Notes under the pieces: generated by a model
The model's input: the letters and a program-made list of their open reading frames with translations, nothing else
The model's database searches: none
What the model was told of the DNA's origin: nothing
Program-made: the position numbers and the translations under genes
Assembly: GCA_026168455.1 (NCBI GenBank)
Contig: CM047426.1
Span: 51,815,085-51,879,084 of the forward strand
DNA: 64,000 nt
Source of the DNA: Theocolax elegans
Taxonomy: Eukaryota; Arthropoda; Insecta; Hymenoptera; Cerocephalidae
Direction of reading: 5' to 3'
In this document: piece by piece, positions 43,735-56,057 of the stretch
How positions within the stretch are numbered: position 1 is the stretch's first letter
Layout: each line of letters begins with the position of its first letter

Positions 43735-45062
43735 CGATGGAGGTTCCGTCGTAGCGACGTTCAAAAATGGCTATATCGCCGATTTATATTGAATTGGGCG
43801 TCTGGCGATATTAGTAATATTATTAATCAAATTAATAAAATAACAACTTAACAACTCCGCGTCACAGAGGGAATTTCGACGGCTAATCACCTCGGAACCG
43901 GCGGCTTTTAAAGTAAAGGAAAATAATTCTAAACAAACATTCATAAATTGAAGTTAACCGCAACTGTAAATTTTTTTCAAAATAAATTAGATATATATAT
44001 ATATATTAATAAATTCCGGCACCGATACACAATTAATAACGCGATTCGCGATCGACACTCAAACGTGCATACGTTCACACCCAAATCTACTCCGTCTATC
44101 CGGCGGTTAAATAAATAAATATAAAAAAAATTAATAATTCTGCCGCCCGTCGGGTTAACCGTAACTATACTCGCCTAACTTAGGACAATGCAGCTCCAAG
44201 CCAATTTTACTCCTAACTCAATTCTTTCTCCTCTCTACTTTACAATAAAATGGCTACTCTGCCTCAATAATACTCGGAACTACTAAAGAAAATTTGACTA
44301 GATTGTCGGACGATCAGATAGCGAATGTACGAGACCGACTTCTTCATCCGGCTTGCGGCGTAGCTTGATCCTCCGAAATTAAGGATTTTTCTCCCCACCC
44401 TATCGCTATCCTTTTCCATCTTATATATACCCCTTATTTACCGGCGTTGATTAGGATGGTTGATTGCACGATCGATATGCTTAGTCGGCCTTGATCTTGT
44501 TTCCGTCAAGGCTAAATAACCAATAATAGTGGTTTACGTCACCACCAACCCATTAATTATAGATTCGATCATACAACCTATTATCCTTGACACTCGGAAG
44601 GCGCGCAATACTAATAGTTAATTACCATATCCGGCATGGACTATCTAAAATAATTAATTAAACTATCCATACTGCCGGCGCATATCCACATCTTACAACC
44701 GGCGAGTATGTATACGCGCGCGCGCTAAACACTATTATATATGTGTGTATATGTGTGCGCGTGCTGTATCTAGATATTCTATGGAACTGCGGTATACCTT
44801 AACACCCATACATCAGGTGTACGTGGCCCTACTCTTCTCGCGCACTCCTCCTCGCTCCGCGCGCGCAACACTCACGTTGCTCGAGTGATTATCCCCCTTC
44901 CCGCGCACCTCGCCCAGTGCCGCACGATCGTCGCCGTCGGTGCCGTGTTCCCCGGTATACGGGTACAAGGTGGGGAGCACCCGGGCTCTCTCGTGTAGTT
45001 GCGCAAGGTGTTCGAGCGCGCGCGCACCCGTGCGCCATCTCAGTCGTCGTTGTCTGCTGAGC
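43735..45062 (-). repeat. Family-A LTR-like repeat, copy 2
   Basis: Inverted relative to 22030-24000. Shared landmarks on the plus strand: GGAGGTTCCGTCGTAGCGAC, GCGTCACAGAGGGAAT, CCGGCGTTGATTAGGATGGT, CGTCAAGGCTAAATAACC, GTGGTTTACGTCACCACCAA and CTCGAGTGATTATCCCCC. It lacks the 490-bp insert seen in copy 1, so it defines the uninterrupted unit (about 1.3 kb). It contains a GTGACGTAAAC (CRE-like) core conserved in all copies. No ORF is conserved. Confidence 0.75.
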
Positions 45063-45771
45063 ACGTGTGACGGTTGAGGTTGGGCGATAAATTCACATCA
45101 CATATTATTTTGGTGGATTGAGGTCTAAAGTGACGGAAATAATAATTTTATAAAAAAAAATTTTAATTTAATCGTTATTAACAATATTGGTAAAAATAAA
45201 TTTTTAATTTACACTATGTTATTTATACAAAAGATTTCTCAATATAATATATGGGTCTACTGTTGATATTTTTTTATTAATTACGCTATTTAATTTAAAG
45301 AATTATAAAGTTTTACTAATTACTTAATTGCACAGAGAATGTACTTATAGGGGAAATTTCATGGATGGTTTTCGATACCAGATGGAAACCATAATTTACA
45401 CTGACTTAATTGACTTGGTCGAATCTATTATAAAATATTCACTATAATATTTAATTTATACATTTAATATTACTTATTTGGAATTTAGTAAACTATTTCC
45501 TTGAGTAATTATACTTAAATGTACTTCAAACAGCAAAAAGGGGTGTGAGTGCTATTAAATGCAGGGACAAAAATTAATACATTACATACATTGCCGAGCC
45601 AAATATATGAGATAACTCACCAAATTTTGTAAACTACTGTTTTACTAATAATGTGATTGTAACTTCAAAATATAATATTTAATTCACACGTGTAATCCAC
45701 ACGGAACGTATAATTAAGGAAAATCCCATAGTTCACGATTCCAAATTATTGCTACAAATTCACGGTCGCTA
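45063..45771. other. AT-rich interval, no gene seen
   Basis: No ORF, repeat partner or RNA signature found. Confidence 0.5.
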
Positions 45772-46641
45772 TGTAACGCTTACGCTGGGGATTAAGACCG
45801 AGCTGAATAAAATAATAAAGTTATTTATTTATTGTAAAAAGAACAAGTTCCATGCTCTTTCAGTCAAGCGCTAACTTGCCAGTTACGGTTTATAAGTTTA
45901 TCCTCTTCCGCTAGCGATATAGTTCCTCGGCCTTATCGCGACGAGCACATATACTTCAAGGGAAAAGGGAGCTGGATAACCAACGGCGAAACTCACCTTT
46001 TCACTAGGAGAATCGTCTCTAAGGAAAATTTCACAACTCGTTCGTGCACGAGAAATGATATTGTAATGGAAAACGGGTAAATAACCACGGATGTACTATT
46101 GTACCGATCGGAGGGTTCTGCCCACGCGGAGACGCTGCGCGTACGTATCGTCGAGCCTTGCGTGTACGGCGCGTATCTGCCTTCGCTCTATCTCTCTTCC
46201 TCTCGAACAGCAAGACGGGATACCCTGGTGCTATCGTCGATTCTTGGCGAGGATATTTACGAGGATGTTACTAGGTAACTTTTGCGTTATTCCTCTATCT
46301 AAGTTTACTAGTGCAATGAGAATCGTGGAGTTACCGTGTTTCAGGTGCCATTTTTTACCTCCCTTCTGCTATTGCCCAGAGATACCTCGGGATACCCAGA
46401 CGTTGAAACACCTTAGTGAAACAATCCGTCTCGAGAGTCCGCCAACGAGAATAAATCAACAGGTATTCATCGCTTTTCCTTCAGTGATTAGGTAGAAAGT
46501 AGTACTTCCTAACCTTCAAGCTCACTGTCAATCCTATCCTTTCCTTTACTTCCAGATGCTACCTCAGTGCTAATATGTACTGTATAAACACATATCCTCG
46601 TATATTAGATTTGAACGGTTAACTTATTAATGAACCTTACA
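45772..46641 (+). repeat. LTR-like block, copy 2 of the pair with 14160-15099
   Basis: It begins TGTAACGCTTACGCTGGGG and ends CCTTACA, followed by GGTACTCTCTGAA as in copy 1. The CTGGGGAT at the start also recurs in the blocks at 47079 and 48007, suggesting related families. Length about 870 bp. The ORFs inside are not shared with copy 1. Confidence 0.7.
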
Positions 46642-47078
46642 GGTACTCTCTGAATGAAGGAAGAAAGATCTTCTTCGAAGGATATTTTTTAAGGAGCCCA
46701 TATGTCATAACCGTGCCATAAATTTAATACAGAATCAAATTTGTGTGTATAAAATTATATATTAATATTTTTATTATTTCTTATAAATTATGTATAGAAA
46801 GTTAGAAAATACTATTCTCTGAATCGAATGGAATTCTTTTTGCTCATGTTTATTAAATGTTTTGCTAAAGGGTGTTAAAATACAATAGTAGTCTCGCAGC
46901 AGGATATTTAAAACTTGTTAGCTCCAATAACATGCATAAGCAATATGTGCCAAACATCCACCATACTTTTGCAAAATTTTAGCAATATTTCTTACAATCT
47001 TCGGTCGTACTTTCGCCACACTTTGATATAGCACTTCCGTTAGATCTTTGCTATAATTTTGCAGTTATTATTCGAAAC
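46642..47078. other. No gene seen
   Basis: AT-rich single-copy-looking sequence between LTR-like blocks. Confidence 0.5.
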
Positions 47079-47695
47079 TGTCATGCCGCACTGGGGATCA
47101 GGGTGCGGGACTTCTCAAATAAAAAACAAATGAATTACAACCGGATTCGGGCACCAGTCGATTGTTAACCTGACGAATAATTAATTAGTGGGAAAGAGGG
47201 GAAACGCGGGAGAGTCTCACACATTAAGATGGCGGGAAGAAATACGCGCACATACACGCGGGGGGATCGGGAATTCGTGACCAATAAAAGAAAGGGAAAA
47301 AGTGCACTATGCGCACTCATCTTTCGGAAACTGCAATCAATTGATAAATTCGCTTTTCGCTTGCCACGCTCTGCTCTCACACAAAGATTTATCGAAAGAT
47401 CGCAATAACAGCAAGTAAATCTCTTTGATTATACCCCGACCATACACTCTCGACCGTAGTCTACGGAGCTCTGTTCTCCGTCGGCACTCGACTCGTCTCG
47501 TCTGCGCGCTCATGCGCCTTGTGCTCCTATCGGTACGAGGCGAGAGTTCGTCCGTGCGATCGGCCGTCTGCGTGCGATTGCGTCTCTCTTCCAGCTGTCA
47601 AGAGGACGATTCAATCGACTACTGCCGACGTAGTAGATCTCCTCCGACGCTGGCCTGCCGTGGCATTGACCTGAAGCTCCCGACGAATTGTTACA
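47079..47695 (+). repeat. LTR-like block of the CTGGGGATCAGGG type, copy 1
   Basis: It begins TGTCATGCCGCACTGGGGAT and ends AATTGTTACA, followed by GGTAAGTC (donor-like). Its 5' end matches 48007 (GCACTGGGGATCAGGGTGCG, then GGGTGCCAGTCG / GGGCACCAGTCG). The middle has CT-rich and GCGCGC-rich stretches typical of a promoter-bearing LTR. No conserved ORF. Confidence 0.6.
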
Positions 47696-48006
47696 GGTAA
47701 GTCGTTAAACCGTAGGAGTTTATTATTACCTGTTTATTCTATTTATAGTTGGGAAGGTTAGTATTCCCCTAACTTCTCAACTCCTGTTGACAATTTCTGG
47801 GAATCCGGGGAAGCGATGTGGGTTGTTCATTCATGGTAGTTATGTGTATAGGTATGTGAGTGCGTACGGTATCCGGGTAGGTAGTTTTACTAAGGGGGAA
47901 AGGCTACACTAATGCCTTTTTACTATCTCTTTTCACCTTTTGTGACAGGTGTTAAATCACCTTGTCACAAAACATATTCAACGAGTTAACAATCGATAAT
48001 ATATTC
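47696..48006. other. Short spacer between two related LTR-like blocks
   Basis: It contains an inverted pair TTGTGACAGGTG...CACCTTGTCACAAAA at about 47938-47972, a hairpin of about 14 bp. Nothing else is recognised. Confidence 0.5.
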
Positions 48007-48948
48007 TGTCACGTCGCACTGGGGATCAGGGTGCGGGTGATCAAATTAAGTTTAATTATCAATTATTTAAGAATTAATTTATTTACTACAGCGGGTGCCA
48101 GTCGCCTACGCTCCGACGTAATTGTCGTGATTTGCTACTCGATTAAAACGCTTAATTGAATACACGTGATTATCCGTACGAATATTCGAAATCGAGAATA
48201 GCGAACGGCACGGCTGTAATATGCGTCTTGTAAGCCGGCTACTTCGCGCACGAAGGGGGGAGAAGGGGGGGAGAAGGGGAAGAAGCTGGGGTGCACTGAA
48301 TTTACGCGGCGAGCAAGGCTAGTGATAGTAACAAGGAAAATAAGCTGGGGAGTACACGGGAGTTCGCGGCACATACACAGGCAAGGAAAATGACTACCAA
48401 TATTGGCACTAGGTCGCACAAATCTTTGGCGATGCTGGCACACGTGCGGCACACACACTTCGCTATGCTCTTTCTCTCTCTTTCTCGCTGACGTCACGTC
48501 GGTACTTTGATCAGTAGTTCCGAATCGGCGGTCGGATGAGCTCTGAGCTCTCGTCGTCCTCGACGCGAGAGAGTCGCTGCGCGCATGCGCCGTGACCACT
48601 TCGAACGTACGCGGCCTTATGCCGCGTGCGGCTTAACGAATATGTCCGCCGCGCATCTATATATCAACAACAACGGCGAGTTGGTGGCGACGACGTACGT
48701 AGCTGTTCGGCCTTCCTTCGTGGTCTTCTTGGCTGCCTCCTTCTCTCTTGCGATCACTGACTCGAGGACTCGGGAATGCGGTACAGCGTGTTTACCTGGG
48801 TGAGTTATAAACCGTACGGCTACTCGGTTTATATGTTGTTGTTTCACCTAACCTCTCCTCTGCACCCATCCTATATACAGCTGTTTAACTGCTGTGTGAT
48901 CCTGACCTCTTTCTTTGTAAGATGCACATTGTAAGCAGTAATCTTACA
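48007..48948 (+). repeat. LTR-like block of the CTGGGGATCAGGG type, copy 2
   Basis: It begins TGTCACGTCGCACTGGGGAT and ends AATCTTACA. It is tandem with, and in the same orientation as, 47079-47695, with similar 5' sequence and a diverged middle. A donor-like GGGTGAGTTATAA lies at about 48799. Large overlapping ORFs on both strands (up to 154 aa) reflect low stop density in GC-rich sequence and carry no motif. Confidence 0.6.
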
Positions 48949-49602
48949 GGTTTATTTTCTGTACTGGATGGCTGCTGTGGAAGGTGATTCTGGCTACGCT
49001 GCTTCTCCAGGTGTGCTGTAAGGGACTTCTCCTCACCATTTCCTGGCATTGCTTAGACTTCAAGCTTCCTCTGGATCTTCCTGGAGACTCCTGGAGACTC
49101 CTCTCTTGCTTATGTGCTCGGTGATGCGGCTGGTCTGTGTGTGTAGGCTGGTAGGGTTCGGTGAGGCTTAGGTAGGGTTTGTTAAGGCTTAGGTAGGGTT
49201 CGGTAAGGACTTCAATGGGCTACGTGCTCGCTTAACTTGACATGCATTAAATGCATTGTCACACTCCCCCCCCCCCCCACCAAACTGAAGTTACGCGGAG
49301 ACGTAACTGATCTAAAGATAGTACAATTGTTATCTATTAAATGATAATTGTATTGAAAAGCGCTAGAATGGTGGGTGGAGTACGCAAGTGGCAAATATAA
49401 GAAAATAAAATAAAAATTTGAATAACGCTCTTGATAAATAGCTCGTGCTATTTATCTCGGTATTTTTGTGTGTACTGCTTACCCTTACAAGTAAAGAGAA
49501 AAAAAAATTTCACAGTGAGAACTCTTTCGCAATCGCGAATCTTTCATACTTGAATACCCATACTTGAATATACATTTTATATTCAAGATAGTAATAAAAA
49601 AA
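48949..49602. repeat. Spacer with 24-bp tandem repeat and poly-C
   Basis: 49147-49210 holds about 2.5 copies of GGCTTAGGTAGGGTTCGGTA-like units. A C15 run lies at 49266-49280. The rest is AT-rich. No gene. Confidence 0.7.
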
Positions 49603-50085
49603 TCAATAAATAATATTTAATAAGATCTGTGCATACCTGTTTGCCTTATAGTTTCTTTCGCGAATCATGGCTTTCCTAAGGGCTATTAGGACTATTCTGA
49701 GCCATTTCATGTGTTCTTCAAATGTTTTCGCTGTGATGATTATATCATCCAGGTATGCAAACAGGTGTGGCTCCCACTCTGGCTTAAATAACTTATCCAT
49801 TATCTGTTGAAACATGGCCGGTGCATTCGTTAAACCATAGGGTACGCGCTTAAAGTGGAATAGACCTTTTTCGGGCAAGGCAAATGCAGTTATTTCGCGA
49901 CTTTCAGGGGCTAGAGGAACTTGGTGATAGGCTTGGGATAAGTCCAGTTTACTAATAAATCGGCTTTCTCGCAATTGGTCCAAAATGTCGTTCATATTGC
50001 GCATCGGGTAGGCTAGCTTCTTTGTAACTTCGTTTACTAGTCTGTAATCGATGCAAAAACGATATTTGCCATTTGCCTTTGGCAC
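49603..50085 (-). pseudogene. Gypsy reverse transcriptase core
   Basis: 160 aa: MPKANGKYRFCIDYR (cf. PVIVPKANG-RFCIDYR of Gypsy RTs), SKLDLSQAYHQVPL (motif A; Asp48), GLFHFKRVPYGLTNAPAMFQ (motif B) and AYLDDIIITAKTFEEHM (motif C; YLDD at 111-114). It is really continuous with 51135-50104: the codon expected for Trp in SPWCSYPVIV is TGA at 50103-50105, one point change from TGG. The C-terminus is truncated and ends in non-homologous sequence. RT copies element RNA within virus-like particles. Confidence 0.92.
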
Positions 50086-50103
50086 GATTACAGGATAGCT
50101 ACA

Positions 50104-51135
50104 TCATGGGCTTTGCGATGGCTCTATAATGTCTTCTTTCAGCATACAATCTATTTCTTCGTATCCTGCTTGAAGCATTTTTGGCGAATATTTGCGGCCT
50201 TGCTGGCGAATTGGCTCTGCTCCTTGGACGTCTAATTTAAGGCTGGTTAGGTTGGTTGTTCCTAGTGTTTTGGGAGTTTGGGGAATTAATTCATCTATCA
50301 AGTCGTGCACTCTTTGTATTTGTTCTGGGCTGGCTCGTTTAGGACCTCCTATGCTGGCTACGGCTGGTATGCAACTGGGATCGTTGCCTTCGGGGTAAAA
50401 TTTGTGTATTATCCCTCGATTTGTCCACCAGGTGTCATTCTCGTAGTTGATGCACATATTTATTTTGCGCTTGAGATCAATTCCTAGTATGCAATCGTAT
50501 TGCAATCCATCTGCTACTTGGAAGGGCATGATTATTTCATCTCCGTCAATTTTTATTACGATGTCAACTTTGCCTTGGACAGGGATAGTGGTGCCATCTG
50601 CTACTTTAACTGCTGGACATCGAGATCTTTTTAGCTTATTATGCAATAATTCGCTCATATTGACTCCTAAGAACGATGCAGTAGCTCCGTCGTCTAGGAG
50701 TTCAGTTACTTTGCTGCCATTGATTTCCAAATTAAAATACAGTCTGGGGTCAATATTGGGAATATGCTGGATAAGGGATTGGGTTGTGGCGAATTGATAT
50801 GGCTTAGACCCCTTAGGGGTATGGGGTGAGGAAATACGGGTCTTTATCCCCTCTGGCTGAAGTTTCCCGATACCGCAACCTCGGCAATTTCGATTTGGAC
50901 ACTCTGCTGCCCAAAGGCCTAAGTTATTGCAATTATAACATGGTTCGGTCTGTTTACGGGGATGAATATAAATGATTGGCGAATTATTAATGGTGTATTG
51001 GGTTTGATTGTTGGCTTGGGTTTGGCTTCTTGCGTTTTGGGGTGCTTGCAGTGCTGTTTGCCTTGGCCAATTGATATTGGCATTTTTGAGCTGATGTGCA
51101 GGTGCTTGTTGCTGGTTTTCGCTATTATCCTTCAC
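50104..51135 (-). pseudogene. Gypsy nucleocapsid, aspartic protease and RT N-terminus
   Basis: 343 aa. A knuckle CYNCNNLGLWAAEC (residues 66-79) keeps three Cys but has Leu in place of the usual His, followed by CRGCGIG. The protease region is about 130-220 with LLDDGATASFLG (active-site Asp; DDG instead of DSG/DTG), ADGTTIPVQG and DCILGIDLKRK (the ILG flap-side block). From about 290 the RT fingers start (QGRKYSPKMLQAGYEEI, IIEPSQSP), ending at the TGA that replaces Trp. Protease would process Gag-Pol. Confidence 0.9.
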
Positions 51136-51189
51136 TGCTTTGCTATATTGTTTTCTCGGGGATTGCTGATTATTATAGCGAAAATTGTT

Positions 51190-51906
51190 TTACCTGGGCT
51201 GCTGGGGGCTTCTGGGAGGGTTAGGGTTGGCTATAGGGGCTGCTTGTACTGAATTGGGTTTTGCTGCTTGAGGGTTTGGTTTAGACTGGGTTGCGACTGC
51301 TGCTAATTTCCTGGGCTTGTACTGTGTTGGATCAACATACGAGTATCTGGCCCAACCATGTAGCATTGTTGGCGGTGGTTTATACGTCTCATCCATTTGG
51401 CGCCTGGCTTCTTCCCTTTTACCGAGCCTTTGCAGTTCTGTAAAATTGTTGAAGTCTTTGCGCTCAATCCCTTTCCTATATGAGGGATGTAGATTTCTGT
51501 ATGCTCTATCTAACTGATCTTGCATCGGTAATGGCGGCTTGACTTGATCATCCAACATACCCCTTAATTTCATTAGGTATGTAGATATATCTTCGTTTGG
51601 CCCTTGCGTAAGGCTTTCAATTGATTGCTTAAGACTATTTTGTGTGACTTCAGGTCCATATTGCAATCTGATAGCTTCTGCAAAATCATCGAAAGTTTGC
51701 TAATTACTTCGCTCTCGGATTAGTCAGTCCCATGCGTCTTCGTCCATCACTGTTGGCAACGTTCTAATTATGTCCTCCATTGTGAGTCCGTAAACTTCTT
51801 TGCATTCCTTTAGATGCATTAAGAATGTTTCTGGATTGCTTCGTTTTGATGCCTTGAATTGTATGTGATATTTATACAGGATTTCTCTTGTCCTTTTCTC
51901 TTTCAC
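51190..51906 (-). pseudogene. Gypsy gag capsid region
   Basis: Two frames, 51906-51724 (HIQFKASKRSNPETFLMHL, IIRTLPTVMDEDAW) and 51666-51190 (TQNSLKQSIESLTQGPNEDI, NLHPSYRKGIERKDF, then a Pro/Asn/Gln-rich tail), separated by two stops near 51690 in one otherwise open frame (RERSN, QTFDDFAEAIRLQ). The pattern is the alpha-helical capsid of Gypsy gags that assembles the virus-like particle. The relic at 39966-39740 carries the same block. Confidence 0.82.
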
Positions 51907-52008
51907 ATACTGCGATTCATCTGCGTAGCTGTAGGAACGGTAGGGAATGAACGTTGAAGGTGGACTTGGCTGTACTTGTGGAATAGGGGAATAGGGGATT
52001 TCATAAGT

Positions 52009-53167
52009 TTAGTCGTTTACTCGTTGGCTTTGTGGTGCTGTGGCGGCGTTTTGGTTTTGATGCTGTTGTGGTTGGCTGGCGTGTAAATTCTCGTCGTTCC
52101 AATGTACCTTTGGTGCTATTCTATTTTGGCTCTTGCTTGTTGCTATTGGTCTCAGGTCGTGCAGGTTTGTATTATAATTTTGCCTTGCTTCTATCCTTTG
52201 CTGCGTTTGTGTTTGATTGGCTACTGTAACGATTGGGCGAAAGGCTGACTGCTGGACACAGTGGGATTGACGGGGTTGGGAATTAATTAGGGAGCTGCTG
52301 GTGTATGTTGTGGTGGGTGCGGTATAGTGTGTAAATGGATTGCTTATTAGGTATGGGTTATTTGGCCGTGTAGGTGCTATTGTCTGTATGCTATAATGCG
52401 AGGTCGAGTTAACTGCAAGTTGAGCTGTGGTTACATCAGGTAATGTATAAAAGATTTCTTCGTTTGGAGCATCAATTATATTTGGGTTCATCGTTGGCAC
52501 TGGCGTCGGTGTGAGTCTATAGGCTGTTGATTGGGCTTGTAGGTTCTTGGCTATTCGTCTCCTTATTGGCTTATCAAAATTATTACTCAATAATCTATTA
52601 TGCTGTTCTGCTTCTGATTCGCTTGCTTGTGGGCTGCTGCTACACTGTACTTGAGTGTGTGTCAGCAATTGTTGTGCTGGCTGTGTCATTTCTTGCATAG
52701 AAAGTGGGTCTTGATATGGACCGCGGCTCTGTCCAGTTTCCAATTCTGGTATTTCTGTTTATTTGCTGGAAAGCTGTTTGCGAATTATTTTGCACGGGAG
52801 GAAAATAATTTGTTATTTCTGATTGGGTAAGGGATATAGAAAGGTCGTCAGGGCTTATTTCTACTAGAGGCTGCTGGTCTATGTGAGCTACGTTTCCTAC
52901 GGAGTCCTCATCAAACGACATTTGATCCGTTCGAGGCTCCCATTCAGTTGCAGAGTCCCCGAAATTACGTCTAATTTCAAAGCGGGCTACTCTGTCACGA
53001 ATGATTGCTATGCTACTGTCTAAATTTAAAAATGTCGTACCCGCATAGAAGACAACTCTTCCATCAGGAAGGTTATTAACGCATCGCCTAATAATAGGTG
53101 CGCCTTGGGCTGCACTTACTCCGCTTAATTTACCCCCCAATCTATAAGTAATGAACATTTTGTTCAA
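52009..53167 (-). pseudogene. Gypsy gag N-terminal region
   Basis: Two overlapping frames: 53167-52640 (MNKMFITYRLGGKLSG, a compact start, then acidic SPDDLSISLTQSEITNYF) and 52743-52009 (Ser/Thr/Gln/Asn-rich, YTSSSLINSQPRQSHC, ending RVND). A frameshift near 52700 joins them. No catalytic motif. Low-complexity polar sequence is typical of N-terminal gag in insect Gypsy elements. The start at 53167 is preceded by A-rich sequence. Confidence 0.65.
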
Positions 53168-55500
53168 GGGAGAATTTTACTGCTTGGTTTAATAGCTCTT
53201 TGCTTTAATTGTTTAGCTCGTTGCTTAATACAGTAGGGTGGATATGAGAAAGGAGGAGAAAAAAAATTTTTTACGTTATATAATGTGCAAGCAATTAGCA
53301 ATACTTTTTTTAATAAAAAAAAACTTTATTTGCTCGTAAGCGGTGCTTGAAAGAGGGAAAAATAATTTTGATACACACAGCAACTAAAAAAAATTTTTAT
53401 ACACGCCGCAAAAAACAAAAAAAAATTTTAATAATGCACACAGAAAAAGGAAGAGCAAAAAAAAACAAAAAAAAAAGATTATTTTAATGCACTCTGCAAA
53501 AAAATATTTTTAATGCACTCCGTAAATTAAAAAAAAAATTTTATATACTTCGTACGTTTATGCAAAAATATACACCTGCTGTAAGGAATGTATATGGCTG
53601 CGGTAATGGCTACACAAAAATTAAATCACAATTGCAATGTTAAGAAGGGCGAAAAATATGCAAGAAGGGTTAGTGCGATTAATGTGTATAATAATTCAAT
53701 TTGATGAGGTTATTATTTATCCCCCCAAAAAACGAATTTGCAAGCAATGGCGAATAAATTATGCAAAATAATAAATAAATGCATATATATGTATATAGTA
53801 AATTATATATGAAATAATAAACAATGCAAATATATTGGTTTTATATTGGCAATATGTAGGTTATATATTATCAATGTATAGGATGATTCAGAAATATAGA
53901 TAATAAGGTATATATGTATTCTGTTCCAGAAAACTAATTTAAGTTTAATCACGTTGAAATTAAAAAAATATTAATTAAGTGGAAATTTGAAGAACTGCTA
54001 GTTTCCGACTATCATACAAACTGTGGATATATTAGCTTAAATTTCTATCAATAAGAATAAATCTTACGTTCAAAAAAATGAAAAAGGATAAAAAAATGTT
54101 CCTTGAAAACGAAAAAATATAGAAAATTATTTCTCTAAAACGTTCCACAGCGTTTTAATCGTCCTGCAAATGCTCAAATAAGATAGCTGACAATAAGATG
54201 ATTTTCAATTACAAATAATGACATAAAATTATATAAAAATTCAGTGCTGTTGATGAAGTTGACCCAATTAAAAGCTCTAAAAGTAAATAATATTGCAAAT
54301 AGCTATTTCGATAATATGTATAAAATGCATTGTGATTTGTATAATTCCTTTATAATCAAACGGGCAATGCTCATTGTTCTTGAATAGTTTCCATAGACTA
54401 GATTTGACCTGTACAGATAACCCTTTGTGAAAATAAATCAAGTTTTGTAGAACAGAATGTTGTAAAAACTGGCCAGGATAATAAAAACTACGGTTTACGT
54501 TAACTATAAGAAATGCCGAATGGGCATGAAGTCATGCGAAAACTGTTGTGCTTGTAAGATATCGATAAAAATCCTTATTTCAAAAAAATTCCGATTGTTT
54601 AAATTTATCGAATTTTCCTTATAAGTTTAGTATTTATTAAGCCATTCTATTGGTACTTTTGTCGTTTATTTCATATTCTATAAAGCATATACTAAGATGT
54701 ATAAATACAAAATAATTGAAAGTGCATCTTACACTCGGCAAAAACGCTGTACAGCTAAACACGTACAAGTTTTTATCTATTAAATTATTTGTCTAAATAT
54801 CTTCCTTTCTACAGAATCAGAAATTCTTTATAATATTCGTATTCATTATAATATTATAATTACACTTTTAAATAATTAAATTGAAGAGATATATCAGTGT
54901 TTAATTTATTATTTTTTTCTAAAATTAGCATTATGTCCACTCGTCACATCTATTACCAATTCGCATAATACGTTGTTCATAACATTTACGAAATTGTCAA
55001 TACTACTGACAATACGATTATTCTTATGTAGTGTGTGTGTGTATGTGTGTGTGTGTGTGTGTATTTTCCCCAGGAGTTCATACTCCCCTCTCACGGTGTG
55101 GCCTATCTGAATTCCTAGTGAGTTACTAGATAATTCCTATAAGCCACGAAGCTTTGGAATGCTTAATATCAAATAAACAAAATACGATCATTAGGCGGCA
55201 TGCAGACATAACTGCTATGTCACACATGATATAATAATAATAGAGAGAAATCTATAATCAATTTACCTAGCAAAATTGAGAGTTTATTATTCTTTATGTA
55301 ACAATTTTATACAGATTTTCAAGTGAAAGTCTCAAATTATTTGTTTCGAGACTCCACCAACTTTTAATTTTAACTAATGCAAAGGACCGCACATACATCG
55401 ATGCTGCTGTCGATGCTGCTGCGAACAAATGCCTCGCACACTTTGCTGGTTAGGGTGCGTGTACAGCATTTAAGGCAGCACTGACGACGATGAAGACAAT
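53168..55500. other. Long AT-rich interval, no gene seen
   Basis: 53280-53560 has degenerate tandem units built on AATGCACTC(C/T)G followed by A-runs and T-runs, possibly 5' UTR of the adjacent Gypsy. (GT)n with one interruption lies at 55031-55063. A short ORF over it (54909-55094) is a microsatellite product. Confidence 0.6.
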
Positions 55501-55503
55501 AAA

Positions 55504-56003
55504 ATGCCGGTAACTGTTCTCCAATGCAATATGAATCGGAGTAGCGTGGCACATGCGCTGCTCCCTCAGATTGCGGCGGAGCTGGATGCAAACATCCTCG
55601 TTATCAGCAAACAGTACCGGGATTTAACACCGCCGAACTGCGCGGATCCGTCGAGAGCTACGTTTGGGCAACGGTGGGCGATGTCACTTACGTCGGCGTC
55701 TTATACCTTAGCTCGAATTATAGCGCCCTCGAATATATGGAGAAGCTGGATACTCTCGATGACACCGCTAGAAACATCGCTGGCAACAAAATCGTGGCAG
55801 GCGACTTTAACGCGCGCGCGGTCGAGTCGGGGATGCCCGAGACGAACAGACGCGGACGACTGCTGTTTGAGATAGCCGCAAGGCTTGAACTGACAGTGAC
55901 AAATGAGGGAAACACGCCGACGTACAGACGACCCGGCTTCGGTGATTCTGTGCCTGACGTGACCCTTGTTCCGGACAGGATGACGCGAAGACTGAGGACA
56001 TAG
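55504..56003 (+). pseudogene. R1-like endonuclease
   Basis: Starts MPVTVLQCNMNRSSVAHALL, the N-terminal QxNxxRS block of R1 APE-type endonucleases. The frame shifts at about 55670 to MGDVTYVGVLYLSSNYS, then KIVAGDFNARAVESGMPETN (GDFNA catalytic block), LTVTNEGNTPTYRRPG and SVPDVTL (SxPDxT block). It ends before the final SDH motif: MTRRLRT then TAG, with SDH-equivalent sequence (SDH as 'ASDH') in another frame at about 56025. In active R1s this domain cuts the target. Confidence 0.85.
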
Positions 56004-56057
56004 AGAGTGATCAACAACTGCACAGCCAGCGATCACTAGTACACCACCTTCGGTCTT

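Larger units (their letters stand above)
49603..53167 (-). mobile_element. Ty3/Gypsy retrotransposon, 3'-truncated
   Basis: Minus-strand order: gag (53167 to about 51190), zinc knuckle, aspartic protease and RT N-terminus (51135-50104), RT core (50085-49603). RNase H and integrase are missing: homology stops soon after YLDD at about 49650. Gag and pol are broken by a few frameshifts and stops but the protein is well preserved, so the copy is much younger than the Gypsy relic at 37-42 kb. Neither LTR is recognised; 53168-53600 may be its 5' UTR. Confidence 0.9.

Noticed and set aside
48135..48803. ORFs of 154 and 72 aa on opposite strands
   Set aside because: They lie in a GC-rich LTR-like block, overlap each other, and are not conserved in the related block at 47079-47695.
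54909..55094. 61-aa ORF rich in Thr-His
   Set aside because: Product of the GT/CA microsatellite.
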